The notes under the pieces: generated by a model
Database searches by the model: none
Told to the model about the DNA's origin: nothing
Seen by the model: only the letters and a program-made list of their open reading frames with translations
Made by a program: the position numbers and the translations under genes
Shown: in pieces, positions 8,215 through 17,172 of the stretch
Numbering within the stretch: the stretch's first letter is position 1
How the letters are laid out: every line of letters begins with the position of its first letter
Origin: an uncultured Austwickia sp.
GTDB taxonomy: Bacteria > Actinomycetota > Actinomycetes > Actinomycetales > Dermatophilaceae
Length of the DNA: 19,593 nucleotides
Direction: 5' to 3'
NCBI GenBank assembly: GCA_934678955.1
Contig: CAKUSI010000036.1
Span: 1-19,593 of the forward strand

Positions 8215-9943
8215 GGTCGGCGCGAACGATGCGCGCTTCAAGACGCTGCACTTCCAAGCGGGGTTGAACATCCTTGTCGCCGACCGGACGGCGGAATCTG
8301 CACAAGGGGACAGCCGAAACAGCGTCGGAAAGACCAGCCTAATCAAGGTCATTCGTTACCTCCTGGGCGGGGATCTGCCAAAGGAGTTCAAGGCGGACGA
8401 ACTGGCAGAGTTCGTCTTCAGCGCCACGCTGGGTCTCCCTCGAGCGGATGGTGCACAGGACGCTGTGGTCATTCGCCGCAAAGTGAAACCAACGACGAAA
8501 GTGGAGATCCTCGGCTGGAGTGTCATTGGCGACCGCGTGGAGATCAAGGTGGACGAGTGGCGCGATCTCATCGCGCAGTATCTGTTTCGGATTCCCGAGG
8601 GTGCGACGTGGCCGAAGCCGGGGCAGCTTTGGGGAGCGCTAATTCGCACGTTCTTCGACAATCCGGTGAAGGGCTATGCGCAGGAGCCCGACTGGGAGAC
8701 GGGCGTAAAGCTTGGCTATCTCCTCGGGCTCTCACCCACGACGCTGGGTCAAGCGGGGCAAATCGCCCGGCTCACGAGTCAGAACAAGAAAATCAAGGAA
8801 GCGGTGAAGGAGGGCGCTCTCGCACACTTATCCCTTGACGAATCGACACTACGGGCGCAACTCGCCGCCGCTCGAAGAGGGAGAGACAAGACACTAGCGG
8901 GGTTGCAGTCGTTCAAAGTAGACGAGCAGTACGCCGATCACCAAGTCCGGGCCGATGCCCTCACCGGGCAAATTCAGTCGCTGAACGACGAGGCACTGCT
9001 GCTGCAGCGCCGGAGTCGTGAACTGGACTCTGCGCTTGCCGACGATGTTGCTCCGCAATCGGAAGCCGGCCTATCTGAGCATCTGAACCGCGTGTACGAG
9101 GAACTCGGTGTAGTGCTTCCGGGCCAGGTGAGCCGGCGGTTCGAGGAAGTTCGAGCGTTTCATGCGTCCGTGGTGCGAAATCGTCGGCTCTTCCTGAAAC
9201 AGGAGCGCGAAGCCACGACCAGACGGCTTGCCGAAATCGATAACGAGCGCCGGAAACTCGATATCGAGCGCTCCTCGATCCTCGCGCTCCTGCGTGAGTC
9301 CGTGGCCCTCGACACATTCCTTAGTATGCAGCGCGACCTGGCCCAGCAGGAGGCCGAAGTGGCCGATCTGGAACGGCGACTGGAGTCTGCAAACTCCATC
9401 AGCAACATGAATAGCACGATCAAGCGCAAGACCGCCGAGCTCGCGACCGCGGTGCGCGCTGAGGTCAACGACCGCGAGGCGACACTGGACGAGGCGATCA
9501 CTCTCTTTGCGGACCTCGGAGCCGAGATCTACACGGACCGCGTTGCCCAACTCCTGATTCAGCCTACGCCAAACGGCTTGTTGTCGGTGGCCCCAAGGAT
9601 CTCAGGCGATGCGAGCACCGGTGTTCGCAGTGTCGAGACCTTCATCCTGGACATGGTTTGCATTGTCTCGGCGGTCAAGGCTGGACGGGCGCCAGGCATC
9701 CTCGTTCATGACAGCCACCTCTTCGATTCCGTTGATGGGCGTCAGGTGGCCTCCTGCCTCAACGTCGGAGCACGGCTCGCCGACCAGTATGGCTTCCAAT
9801 ATGTCGTAACATCGAACACCGACTTCCTGGACAGCGTGGCCACGCAGAGCGAGGGTGCTTTCGACGCGGATCCGTACATTTTGGGGACTCGACTCACGGA
9901 CGAGACCGAGGCTGGTGGACTTTTCGGGTTCCGTTTCTCTTGA
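8201..9943 (+). CDS. ABC-3C system ATPase, DUF2326/SMC-like, 580 aa
   Basis: An ABC-type ATPase of the RecF/SMC class. Walker A is RNSVGKTS near residues 39-46 (Lys44). The middle (about 190-425) is charged heptad-like coiled coil, as expected for an SMC-style hinge arm. The C-terminal head contains a serine/glycine signature-like stretch (SGDAST), a Walker B strand GILVHDSHLFD (D504) and TSNTDFL. The first lines (FLREVGANDARFKTLHF, then GLNIL) match the DUF2326 N-terminal strands. A His-Asp pair replaces the usual acidic Asp-Glu of Walker B, as in other DUF2326 proteins I recall. The ATG at 8201 overlaps the end of the middle-component gene by 14 nt. It is likely the sensor or motor of the ABC-3C complex, acting on DNA. 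A 70-nt gap separates it from the DUF499 gene. Confidence 0.8.
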   Translation: MFLREVGANDARFKTLHFQAGLNILVADRTAESAQGDSRNSVGKTSLIKVIRYLLGGDLPKEFKADELAEFVFSATLGLPRADGAQDAVVIRRKVKPTTKVEILGWSVIGDRVEIKVDEWRDLIAQYLFRIPEGATWPKPGQLWGALIRTFFDNPVKGYAQEPDWETGVKLGYLLGLSPTTLGQAGQIARLTSQNKKIKEAVKEGALAHLSLDESTLRAQLAAARRGRDKTLAGLQSFKVDEQYADHQVRADALTGQIQSLNDEALLLQRRSRELDSALADDVAPQSEAGLSEHLNRVYEELGVVLPGQVSRRFEEVRAFHASVVRNRRLFLKQEREATTRRLAEIDNERRKLDIERSSILALLRESVALDTFLSMQRDLAQQEAEVADLERRLESANSISNMNSTIKRKTAELATAVRAEVNDREATLDEAITLFADLGAEIYTDRVAQLLIQPTPNGLLSVAPRISGDASTGVRSVETFILDMVCIVSAVKAGRAPGILVHDSHLFDSVDGRQVASCLNVGARLADQYGFQYVVTSNTDFLDSVATQSEGAFDADPYILGTRLTDETEAGGLFGFRFS

Positions 9944-10003
9944 CCCGAACCACTCGGCCAGTCTGGTCAGCAAAAGCGTGCGCTGTGGATAGGTTTGACA
10001 TCT

Positions 10004-10008
10004 GGAGG
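10004..10008 (+). promoter_or_regulatory. Ribosome binding site of the DUF499 gene
   Basis: GGAGG lies 5 nt before the GTG at 10014. An ATG at 10012 is out of frame with the protein, so this site decides the GTG start. A TTGACA just before it (9995-10000) has no usable -10 box at the right distance upstream of the start. Confidence 0.7.
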
Positions 10009-10013
10009 CCAAT

Positions 10014-13000
10014 GTGGCGACATCGAATCGTGACCGCATCGGGCGGATGTTCGAGATACTTGCGCAGGCGCTCGACGTGTTCATTGCGGAGGTGTTGAAG
10101 CCTCAGATCGGCGATTCCGACTGGGCATTGCTGGTCAAACTCGCTGACGAAGAAAAGGGCATAACCGGCAGGGCATATAGCCGGGAGGACCCTGCCTTGC
10201 AGCTTCGGATGCTGACCGAGGGGCTGACGGGTCGGGTGAAGAAGGGTTGGTATCCCTTCAAGGGGACGGTCACCCGTGAGCACGAGGCCTATGCGAGCCT
10301 GCTGCGCGAGACCCGGAACCAGTGGGCGCACAACACCAGCTTCGACGACGACGCGGCGCTGCGGGCGCTCGACTACGCGCGGCTGCTGTTGGCCGCGGTG
10401 GGGCAGGGGTATGCGGCCGACAAGGTGGATGCGATCCGGCTCGACCTGCGGCGTATAGCCACAGGCAAGCAGGACTCGCGGGCGCTGAAGTCCTCGACCG
10501 TTGTTCCTGGCGCGTCTGGACTGGCCCCGTGGCGGCAGGTGCTAAGGCCGCGCGATGAAGTGGCGACGGGCAACTTCCAGTCCAGCGAGTTCGCCGCCGA
10601 CCTCTATAAAGTCGCTCGCGATCCCGCGGCGACGAGCGGGGAGTATTCTGACCCGTCGCAGTTCTATGCGCGCACCTACCTCACAGACGGTCTACGCGAC
10701 CTCATCGGCCGCGCCGTGAAGCGTCTGGCCGGGGACACGAATGCCTCGCCCGTGGTGAACCTCCAGACCAACTTCGGTGGTGGCAAGTCGCACTCGATGC
10801 TCGCACTGTGGCATCTGGCCGGCGGTCTGCCGCTGGCGAAGTTCCCGCAGGAGGCGCAGGAGCTGCTGAGCGTGAACGGATACCCCGTGGAAGGCGTCAC
10901 GGCGAGCCGGGTGGCGCTGGTCGGCAACCATTTCGCGCCGCAGGGCGAGGCGAAGGACGACGGCACGCGCGTGAACACGCTGTGGGGTGAGCTGGCGTGG
11001 CAGCTCGGCGGGCGTGAGGCGTTTGAGATCGTGCGTGAGCACGACGAGAAGCGCACCAACCCCGGCGGCGATCTGCACGTCCTGCTGGCGAGGTACGCGC
11101 CCGCGGTGATCCTGATCGACGAGTGGGTCGCCTACGCCCGGCAGCTCTATGGTCGCGAGGATCTGGCGGGTGGCACGTTCGACACGCAGTTCACGTTCGC
11201 GCAATCGCTGACCGAGGCGGCGAAGTCGATCCCCGGCGTGCTGCTGGCGATCTCGATCCCCGCGTCGCACGACGGCGACGACCGCGGGGAGGTCGCGGGC
11301 GCGGCTGAGGAGGTTGGCGGGTCGAACGGCATGGAGGCTTTGAAGCGGCTCCAGAACGTCGTGCGCCGGGTGGCGGACCAGTGGCGTCCGGCCTCTAGTG
11401 ACGAGGCGTACCGGATCGTGAAGCAGCGACTGTTCGAGTCGGAGGGCGCGACCGCGCTCGCGCAGATCGCGGCGACCGCGAAGTCGTTCAGTGACTTCTA
11501 CCAGGCCAACGCGGGGGAGTTCCCGAAGGAGGCGCGCGATCCGCAGTACGGGCGGCGCATCCAGCAGACCTACCCGCTGCATCCTGAGCTGTTCGACCGG
11601 CTCTACGAGGACTGGTCTTCGCTGGAGCGGTTCCAGCGCACCCGAGGCGTGCTGCGGCTGATGAACGCCGTCATCCATGCGCTGTGGGTGGGCGAAGACC
11701 AGGGGCCGCTCATCCTGCCCGGCTCGATCCCGCTGTCGGTCGCCTCCGTGAACGCGGAGCTGACGCAGTACCTTCAGGACTCCTGGAAGGCCGTCATCGA
11801 CGCCGACGTTGACGGGACGAACTCCGAGCCCGCCCGCATCGACAGCGACAAGCCAGTGCTCGGGCAGCGGTCGGTGACCAAGCGGCTGGCCCGCACCGTG
11901 TTCTTCGGCGCGGCCCCGACTATCGGCACCGCGCACAAGGGCATCGACACGCAGCGGGTGTTCATCGGCACCGCGGTTCCCGGCGATGTCGTCGGCAACT
12001 TCCACTCCGCGCTCACCCAGCTCGGCGACCGCACGACCTACTACTACTCGTCGGCGGGCAAGCACTGGTATGACACCCAGGCGAACATCACCCGCCGTGC
12101 GAAGGACGCCGCCGACGCGCTCCACCCCGAGGACGTGTGGGCCGAGATCGTGAAGCGGCTGCGCGGTGAGGAACGCGCGCGCTCGGACTTCGCGGGCGTC
12201 CACATTGGTCCGGCCGACTCCGGCGACATCCCCGACACCGACCAGGCACGGCTCGTCATCCTGCACCCGAAGTATCCGCACCGCCGCAAGAAGGGCGACT
12301 CGCCCGCGCACGACTTCGCGCGAGCAGCGACCGAGCGGCGCGGCACAGCGAACCGCGCCAATCGCAACATGATCGTCTTCCTCGCGCCCGACGAGGAGCG
12401 CCTGGCCGAACTCGACCAGGCCGCGCGCTCGTACCTGGCGTGGAAGGAGATCGCGGAGAAGGCGAACGAGCTGAACCTCACGCCGCAGCAGCTCGCGCAG
12501 GCCACCGACAAGCGCGATCAGTTCGGTCGCACGGTCGACGACAGACTCGCGCTGACCTATCAGTGGGTGCTCAACCCCGTCGCGCCCGACCCCGGCTCGC
12601 CGTTCGAGCTGGAAGAGGTCAAGGCCGACGGGCAGGCGGTCTCGCTCGCCGAGCGCGTCGCCAAGAAGCTCGGCAGCGCGGGCGCGTACTCCACTCAGCA
12701 CGCGGCACGATCGATCCGGCTCGCGCTCGACACGAAGGTGCCCGCCGCATGGTCGGCTGGGCACATCGCCGTCGGCGACCTCTGGAGCCTGTACGCGCAG
12801 TACCCTTACATGCCGCGGCTCCGCTCCCGCGAGGTGCTGATCGACGCCATCGACAATCAGCCGCTGCTCTGGCAGAGCGAGAGCTTCGGCCTCGCCGACG
12901 GCTACGACGAGACAACCGACCGCTACAGCGGACTCTGGCTGCCCGGCGACACCGGGCGGGCGCCCGTCACCGACGCCACTCTGATCGTCAAGCCCGCACC

Positions 13001-13391
13001 GGCCGAAGCACAGCGCGCCGCAGACCTGGCAGCGACCGCGGCCAGCAGCACGCCCGCGCTGGAGGCGGACTCCCCGGCGACTGCGGCGGCAGCAGCCGCG
13101 GGCGCGGCGGGAGGCACTACGACCGCCGCTCCCGCGTCAGCGCCCGCGAAGAAGCCCGCGGCGACGCGGTACGTCGGCAGCGCGCCGATCAGCGCCGAAC
13201 GCTACTCCGCGGACTTCGCCAAGATCGCCACCGAGGTGCTGACCAACCTCGCTGCATCCGGCGCGAAGCTCACCATCTCGCTCTCCATCGACGCCATCCA
13301 CCCCGACGGCTTCACCGAGCAGCAGCTCCGCACCATCCGCGAGAACGCCACAACCCTGAAGTTCACCACCAACGAGTTCGAGGCGGAGTAG
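10014..13391 (+). CDS. Swt1-family HEPN/DUF499 P-loop ATPase, 1125 aa
   Basis: A large ATPase with an N-terminal Swt1-like HEPN domain (about 1-130). It contains the HEPN RX4H motif RNQWAH (R101, H106), the catalytic arrangement of HEPN ribonucleases. The DUF499 ATPase follows, with Walker A FGGGKSH (Lys258) and Walker B AVILIDEW (D369, E370). A long conserved region runs to about residue 1000. An Ala/Thr/Pro-rich linker (about 1010-1055) then leads to a small C-terminal domain of about 70 residues that ends most DUF499 proteins. DUF499 ATPases are related in role to the BrxC/PglY ATPases of BREX and accompany DUF1156 methylases in defence loci. GTG start with GGAGG. It ends 6 nt before the next start. 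Its inferred role is an NTP-driven core of the defence complex, and the HEPN part could cleave RNA or be structural. Confidence 0.88.
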   Translation: MATSNRDRIGRMFEILAQALDVFIAEVLKPQIGDSDWALLVKLADEEKGITGRAYSREDPALQLRMLTEGLTGRVKKGWYPFKGTVTREHEAYASLLRETRNQWAHNTSFDDDAALRALDYARLLLAAVGQGYAADKVDAIRLDLRRIATGKQDSRALKSSTVVPGASGLAPWRQVLRPRDEVATGNFQSSEFAADLYKVARDPAATSGEYSDPSQFYARTYLTDGLRDLIGRAVKRLAGDTNASPVVNLQTNFGGGKSHSMLALWHLAGGLPLAKFPQEAQELLSVNGYPVEGVTASRVALVGNHFAPQGEAKDDGTRVNTLWGELAWQLGGREAFEIVREHDEKRTNPGGDLHVLLARYAPAVILIDEWVAYARQLYGREDLAGGTFDTQFTFAQSLTEAAKSIPGVLLAISIPASHDGDDRGEVAGAAEEVGGSNGMEALKRLQNVVRRVADQWRPASSDEAYRIVKQRLFESEGATALAQIAATAKSFSDFYQANAGEFPKEARDPQYGRRIQQTYPLHPELFDRLYEDWSSLERFQRTRGVLRLMNAVIHALWVGEDQGPLILPGSIPLSVASVNAELTQYLQDSWKAVIDADVDGTNSEPARIDSDKPVLGQRSVTKRLARTVFFGAAPTIGTAHKGIDTQRVFIGTAVPGDVVGNFHSALTQLGDRTTYYYSSAGKHWYDTQANITRRAKDAADALHPEDVWAEIVKRLRGEERARSDFAGVHIGPADSGDIPDTDQARLVILHPKYPHRRKKGDSPAHDFARAATERRGTANRANRNMIVFLAPDEERLAELDQAARSYLAWKEIAEKANELNLTPQQLAQATDKRDQFGRTVDDRLALTYQWVLNPVAPDPGSPFELEEVKADGQAVSLAERVAKKLGSAGAYSTQHAARSIRLALDTKVPAAWSAGHIAVGDLWSLYAQYPYMPRLRSREVLIDAIDNQPLLWQSESFGLADGYDETTDRYSGLWLPGDTGRAPVTDATLIVKPAPAEAQRAADLAATAASSTPALEADSPATAAAAAAGAAGGTTTAAPASAPAKKPAATRYVGSAPISAERYSADFAKIATEVLTNLAASGAKLTISLSIDAIHPDGFTEQQLRTIRENATTLKFTTNEFEAE

Positions 13392-13397
13392 CGATTC

Positions 13398-14273
13398 GTG
13401 CCCACGGAAGCGTGTCCGTTCTGTGGAAGCACCGGCCCGTTCTCCAGGGAACACTGGCTTCCGCGCGATTGGGGCGAATACTTTCCACGGCTGCCGGGGC
13501 TCGTGTCCGCGAACCGCGGCTATGACGAGGATGAGACAGGTATCCGCATCGAGAACCTCAGTCACTTCGACCGACAGTTCTCAGGGATCTGCCGACGCTG
13601 CAACAACGAGTGGCTGCGCGAGATCGACGTCGCGGCGAAGGACGTGGCCCTCGACCTGGCGTTGCGTCACAGATTCCACGTCTCGGCCAACGAAGTCGTC
13701 ACGATAGCCTCTTCCCTCTACCGAGCCGGGCTAATCGGGATGTGGGGGCAGCGACAGCAGCACGGCCTCCCTGAAGGGCGCTTCCCTGAGTTTCGGACGC
13801 TTCGCCGCCCACCAGCCGGAGCGCACATCCTCCTCGGTCGCAGCGAAGAGGGCTATCTCTTCGCAGGAGGCCACTACAGCGCGGTCACAGCAGACGGTAC
13901 GAACGAGACCGCAGTGAGGTCACTCGCGTTTGGTGGCATCGGGCACCTCTTCGTGCTCGTGCTGCTGAGCGTGCCCGAACTCGACGCGACCGTGGCACGG
14001 GTAGCGCGCGCGATGAAGTCGGCGGCGAACGGCACCCTGGTCTCCCTTTGGCCGAACAAGCGGCGACGTGTGACATTGCCCGCACGCCCAATCACGCACG
14101 AGATTGCCCTCAGGTCCGCGGAACTCGGCGTCGTGCTGGGTATGCGAGAACCGACCGCTCCAGACCTACAAGCTCAGGGCCGTTTGATGGCGCGATATCC
14201 GGCGCCGGACACGATTCGAAAGCAGCTTCGTCCTGCGACAAGAACCCACTTGCCGCCGGAGGCACGCAGGTAG
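13398..14273 (+). CDS. HNH-endonuclease-like zinc protein, 291 aa
   Basis: The N-terminus has CPFC (C6, C9), then REHWLP (E18, H19), then CRRCNNEW (C65, C68, N69, N70). The CxxC ... EHxxP ... CxxCNN layout resembles zinc-stabilised HNH nucleases, where the His and the Asn residues belong to the ββα-metal motif. Residues after about 90 match nothing I recognise. They include a hydrophobic stretch (GIGHLFVLVLLSV, near 175-187), probably a core strand and helix. The GTG at 13398 lies 6 nt after the DUF499 stop, with GGAG at 13385-13388 inside that gene, so it belongs to the operon. It ends 7 nt from the stop of the convergent helicase gene. Its inferred role is a nuclease effector of the locus. 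No assignment beyond HNH-like is justified. Confidence 0.65.
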   Translation: MPTEACPFCGSTGPFSREHWLPRDWGEYFPRLPGLVSANRGYDEDETGIRIENLSHFDRQFSGICRRCNNEWLREIDVAAKDVALDLALRHRFHVSANEVVTIASSLYRAGLIGMWGQRQQHGLPEGRFPEFRTLRRPPAGAHILLGRSEEGYLFAGGHYSAVTADGTNETAVRSLAFGGIGHLFVLVLLSVPELDATVARVARAMKSAANGTLVSLWPNKRRRVTLPARPITHEIALRSAELGVVLGMREPTAPDLQAQGRLMARYPAPDTIRKQLRPATRTHLPPEARR

Positions 14274-14280
14274 CGCCGGG

Positions 14281-16941
14281 TCAGCCGGCCTGCTCGTTGG
14301 CGGGCTCGGTCGCCCGCGCGCTGGAGAAGAGGCGTTGGCGTTCGGACTCGATGACTTCGCGCACGAGTTCGGCCTCGGACACGTCGAACGCTTCCGGGGC
14401 AGCCTCGGCGGTCTCGCTGATTGCCGCGAAGTCGGCGAACAGCTCTCGCTTCCTGGCGAGGATCTGCATGATGCGCACGTCGACGCCTTCCTCGGACAGC
14501 AGTCGATGCACCTGGACGGATTGCAACTGACCCATCCGGCGGGCACGGGCGATGGCCTGCCATTCGGTCGTCGGCTTGAGTTGGGGCTCGCAGATCACGA
14601 CGACCGACGCGGCCTGGATGTTCAGACCGACGCCTCCGGCGACGATCTGCGACACGAGCACCGCGCCCGCTTCGGCCGCGGTGAAGTCGTCCACCATCGC
14701 CTGACGCTTGGGCGCTGGGACTGCTCCGGTAAGCGGCCCGAAGACCACGCCCGGCAGCGCCGCTGTGACCTCATCGAGGACGCTCAGGTAGTTGGAGAAC
14801 ACGATGACCTTGCGGCCGTTGTCCTCCGCTTCCTCGACAACCTCCACCAGGCGATGAAGCTTCTCGGACTCACCGCCCTGGAGCATTGCTGCCTGGCGCA
14901 TTGCTTGGAAGTTCCCGGCCATCACCGCTTCGCGGTAGGCGTGCGCATCGGCGCGGGAGAGGGGCAGCCATTCCTCGACCTCGACGAGTTCAGGAAGCTC
15001 CGTCAGCACGTCCTCCTGGTTGCGCCGGAGGTAGACCGGTGCGACCTGCTGGCGGAACAATCGCGGACGCAGCTCGCTGGCGTCGACGATGAGGTCGGGT
15101 CGGATGTAGCCGACCAGGGTGCGGAACTCCTCGACGCGGTTCTCCAGCGGGGTGCCGCTGAGCAGCACCGCACGGTCGGCGCGCTCAATCACGCGGGCGC
15201 TGCGCTGGGCGCGGAGCGCGCCCGGATTCTTGATGTAGTGCGCTTCGTCGAGCACGACGCATGCGAGTTCTTCCACGAGCCCCAGGTGCGGCTCCAGCCA
15301 CCCCAGCGACTCGTAGGTCGTAACTGCGACGCCTCCGTTGCGACGCCAGCTCCGCAGCGCCGCATCCCGGCCCGGCCCGTGCAGCCGGTGAGCGTTCAGC
15401 GCGGACTTGGCCTGCACCTCTCGAATCCAGTTGGTGACGACCGCAGCCGGGCAGACCACCAGCGAATGGTGTGAGCCCTTCGAGCGCAGGTGCGTCAGCA
15501 CCGCAAGGGCCTCGATGGTCTTCCCCAGCCCCATCTCGTCGCCGATGATGACCTTGCGCTGCACGAGCGCGAAACGCGCGGCGAAGCCCTGATAGCCGCG
15601 CAAAGACACCGAGAGGTGCTCCGTCTCCAGCTCGAACTCCCGGACCACGGCGACGACCTCATCGGGGAGCCCGCCGAGCACCGCATCCTCGTCCTCCGTC
15701 AGGAAGCCCAACTCCTGCAACATGGCGAAGTAGTCGGCCGGCCTGGCGAGGAAGTCCTGCCAGGGATCGGGCGGAGCCGAGCCTGCTGCGGTGCCCGAAA
15801 TGCTCTGCGCACGGAGCGCGACCGCTTCGACTGCGGAGGTGAACTCGTCCGTGCTATCGCCGAAGATCGCCAGGTGCATCACGCGAGGGTCGAGCGTCTG
15901 CGCCAGGGGCGTGAGCGCCTCGGCGCGCGCGAGGTCACGGGTCGCATTCTTCGTCTTCCGCGTCGCGTCCCAGGTCGCCAGGTGCCGGACGAGATCGAAG
16001 GTCTGCGGCGTGGGCTTGGCGATGTCGATGCGTACCGGCATCTCCTCGTAGGTCGTCTGCCAGAGAGTCTGCGCGGCACCGCGAATCCGATGTGCGGAGG
16101 TCGCCCCGATGCCAGGGATCGACGCGAGACGGTTCGCGTAGGTGAAGACGTCCTGCACTGTGGCAATGCCCGCATCCGACAGCGGGCTGATGCGGATGCG
16201 CTCACGGGTCGCGTCCTTCAGCCGGTCGACCGGCATCTCCGCGATGACCTTCTGCGCTTCTGCCTTGCGCAAGGCAACGCCCGCATCGAGCGCCTGCTGC
16301 CGATAGTGCGCCTCTCTGCTCAGCGCGTCCTGGATCGTCTTGACCGCAGCAGGAAGCCCGGCCACAGTCGCGCCCGGTAGGAGCTCGCCCGCGCCGAGCG
16401 ACGCGAGCCTCGGAGCGAAGCCGACGGCGGGCACGAGTGTGTGTGCGGTATCGACGGGTTGTGCCGTGCGCCCGCGATCATCGAGGCGCGTCAGCGCCGT
16501 CGCCACGCTCGCCGCAACACCCCAGCCCTGGTAGTCGAGCAGATACCGGCCCGCACGCTCGGCAGCGTCGCGCGACCGCCCACCGCTGAATAGCTTGCGG
16601 AGTCCGAAGTTCGATCTCACATCGCTCAGCGCCCGCGGCACCTCGTTCGTAAGCTGACCTAGCCATGTCGCCTCACTCGCCTGGATCTCCGGCAGGGCGG
16701 CGAACCGGGCGAGGAGCCCAAGCTGCCCGCTGTCACCATCCCGCAGCGGCAGGACGCTCCAGCGGCTCCCGTTGCGGATCGCCACATCGACAATGCGCGC
16801 GCGAAGCGCGCCGAAGGCGGTATCGGCATCGGCGGCGACGCGGGCACGGTGGGCGGTGATGTCTGCGGCGTGCTTCGACCACGCGGTCACCTCTTCGATG
16901 ACCGGGCGCAGACGATGTACTTCGTCTCGGTTCAGTGCCAT
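14281..16941 (-). CDS. SNF2-family helicase with N-terminal helix-hairpin-helix domain, 886 aa
   Basis: A Snf2-type SF2 ATPase. The N-terminal about 430 residues are mostly helical and contain a helix-hairpin-helix DNA-binding motif (SIPGIGATSAHRI, from residue 274). The motor has Walker A DEMGLGKT (Lys474), DEAH (565-568), motif III SGTPLEN and motif VI ARARRMGQLQ (ending near 805), followed by a short tail. Motif VI reads RRMGQ where many family members have HRIGQ. ATG 16941 is used because GAGAGGA lies 11 nt upstream and the sequence beyond it (open to 17442) overlaps the divergent NERD gene and is not protein-like. The gene points at the core operon and is divergent from the NERD gene, with a 231-nt shared intergenic region. 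I infer an accessory or separate defence/repair motor. Confidence 0.88.
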   Translation of the reverse strand: MALNRDEVHRLRPVIEEVTAWSKHAADITAHRARVAADADTAFGALRARIVDVAIRNGSRWSVLPLRDGDSGQLGLLARFAALPEIQASEATWLGQLTNEVPRALSDVRSNFGLRKLFSGGRSRDAAERAGRYLLDYQGWGVAASVATALTRLDDRGRTAQPVDTAHTLVPAVGFAPRLASLGAGELLPGATVAGLPAAVKTIQDALSREAHYRQQALDAGVALRKAEAQKVIAEMPVDRLKDATRERIRISPLSDAGIATVQDVFTYANRLASIPGIGATSAHRIRGAAQTLWQTTYEEMPVRIDIAKPTPQTFDLVRHLATWDATRKTKNATRDLARAEALTPLAQTLDPRVMHLAIFGDSTDEFTSAVEAVALRAQSISGTAAGSAPPDPWQDFLARPADYFAMLQELGFLTEDEDAVLGGLPDEVVAVVREFELETEHLSVSLRGYQGFAARFALVQRKVIIGDEMGLGKTIEALAVLTHLRSKGSHHSLVVCPAAVVTNWIREVQAKSALNAHRLHGPGRDAALRSWRRNGGVAVTTYESLGWLEPHLGLVEELACVVLDEAHYIKNPGALRAQRSARVIERADRAVLLSGTPLENRVEEFRTLVGYIRPDLIVDASELRPRLFRQQVAPVYLRRNQEDVLTELPELVEVEEWLPLSRADAHAYREAVMAGNFQAMRQAAMLQGGESEKLHRLVEVVEEAEDNGRKVIVFSNYLSVLDEVTAALPGVVFGPLTGAVPAPKRQAMVDDFTAAEAGAVLVSQIVAGGVGLNIQAASVVVICEPQLKPTTEWQAIARARRMGQLQSVQVHRLLSEEGVDVRIMQILARKRELFADFAAISETAEAAPEAFDVSEAELVREVIESERQRLFSSARATEPANEQAG

Positions 16942-17113
16942 GTGGTTACTGATCCTCTCGGGCACATTCACGTTATCGCTACCCAGCGAGGTCGCCGGTG
17001 GGTCGTCGCACCCCTGGCAGAGATCCGATGTGGAAACTCTGAAGTGGTACTTCGAGGACACGTTCCGTGCTGCGTAGGCAAGCGGGATCTTTGTGGGAAC
17101 AGCGAAGAGGGGG

Positions 17114-17127
17114 CCCCGTTCGCGGGG
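17114..17127 (+). other. Short GC hairpin in the leader of the NERD gene
   Basis: CCCCG and CGGGG flank a TTCG loop, a stable tetraloop-type stem 45 nt before the NERD ATG. It could be a leader structure. The rest of the divergent intergenic region (16942-17172) shows no promoter I can defend on either strand. Confidence 0.3.
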
Positions 17128-17172
17128 TATCGACTCCTCCCGAAGCCCGACAGGGTGGAAGTGGGGGTAAGT

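Noticed and set aside
10692..12764. Open frame of 690 codons on the minus strand opposite the DUF499 gene
   Set aside because: Arg/Leu/Val-rich shadow of a recognised gene, with no domain and no plausible ribosome-binding context.
649..14273. Identification of the locus as BREX
   Set aside because: There is no PglZ phosphatase, BrxA/B or BrxL. DUF499 is only a distant functional analogue of BrxC/PglY.
14335..15474. Open frame of 379 codons on the plus strand opposite the SNF2 helicase
   Set aside because: Antisense to clearly conserved helicase motifs, with no recognisable fold.
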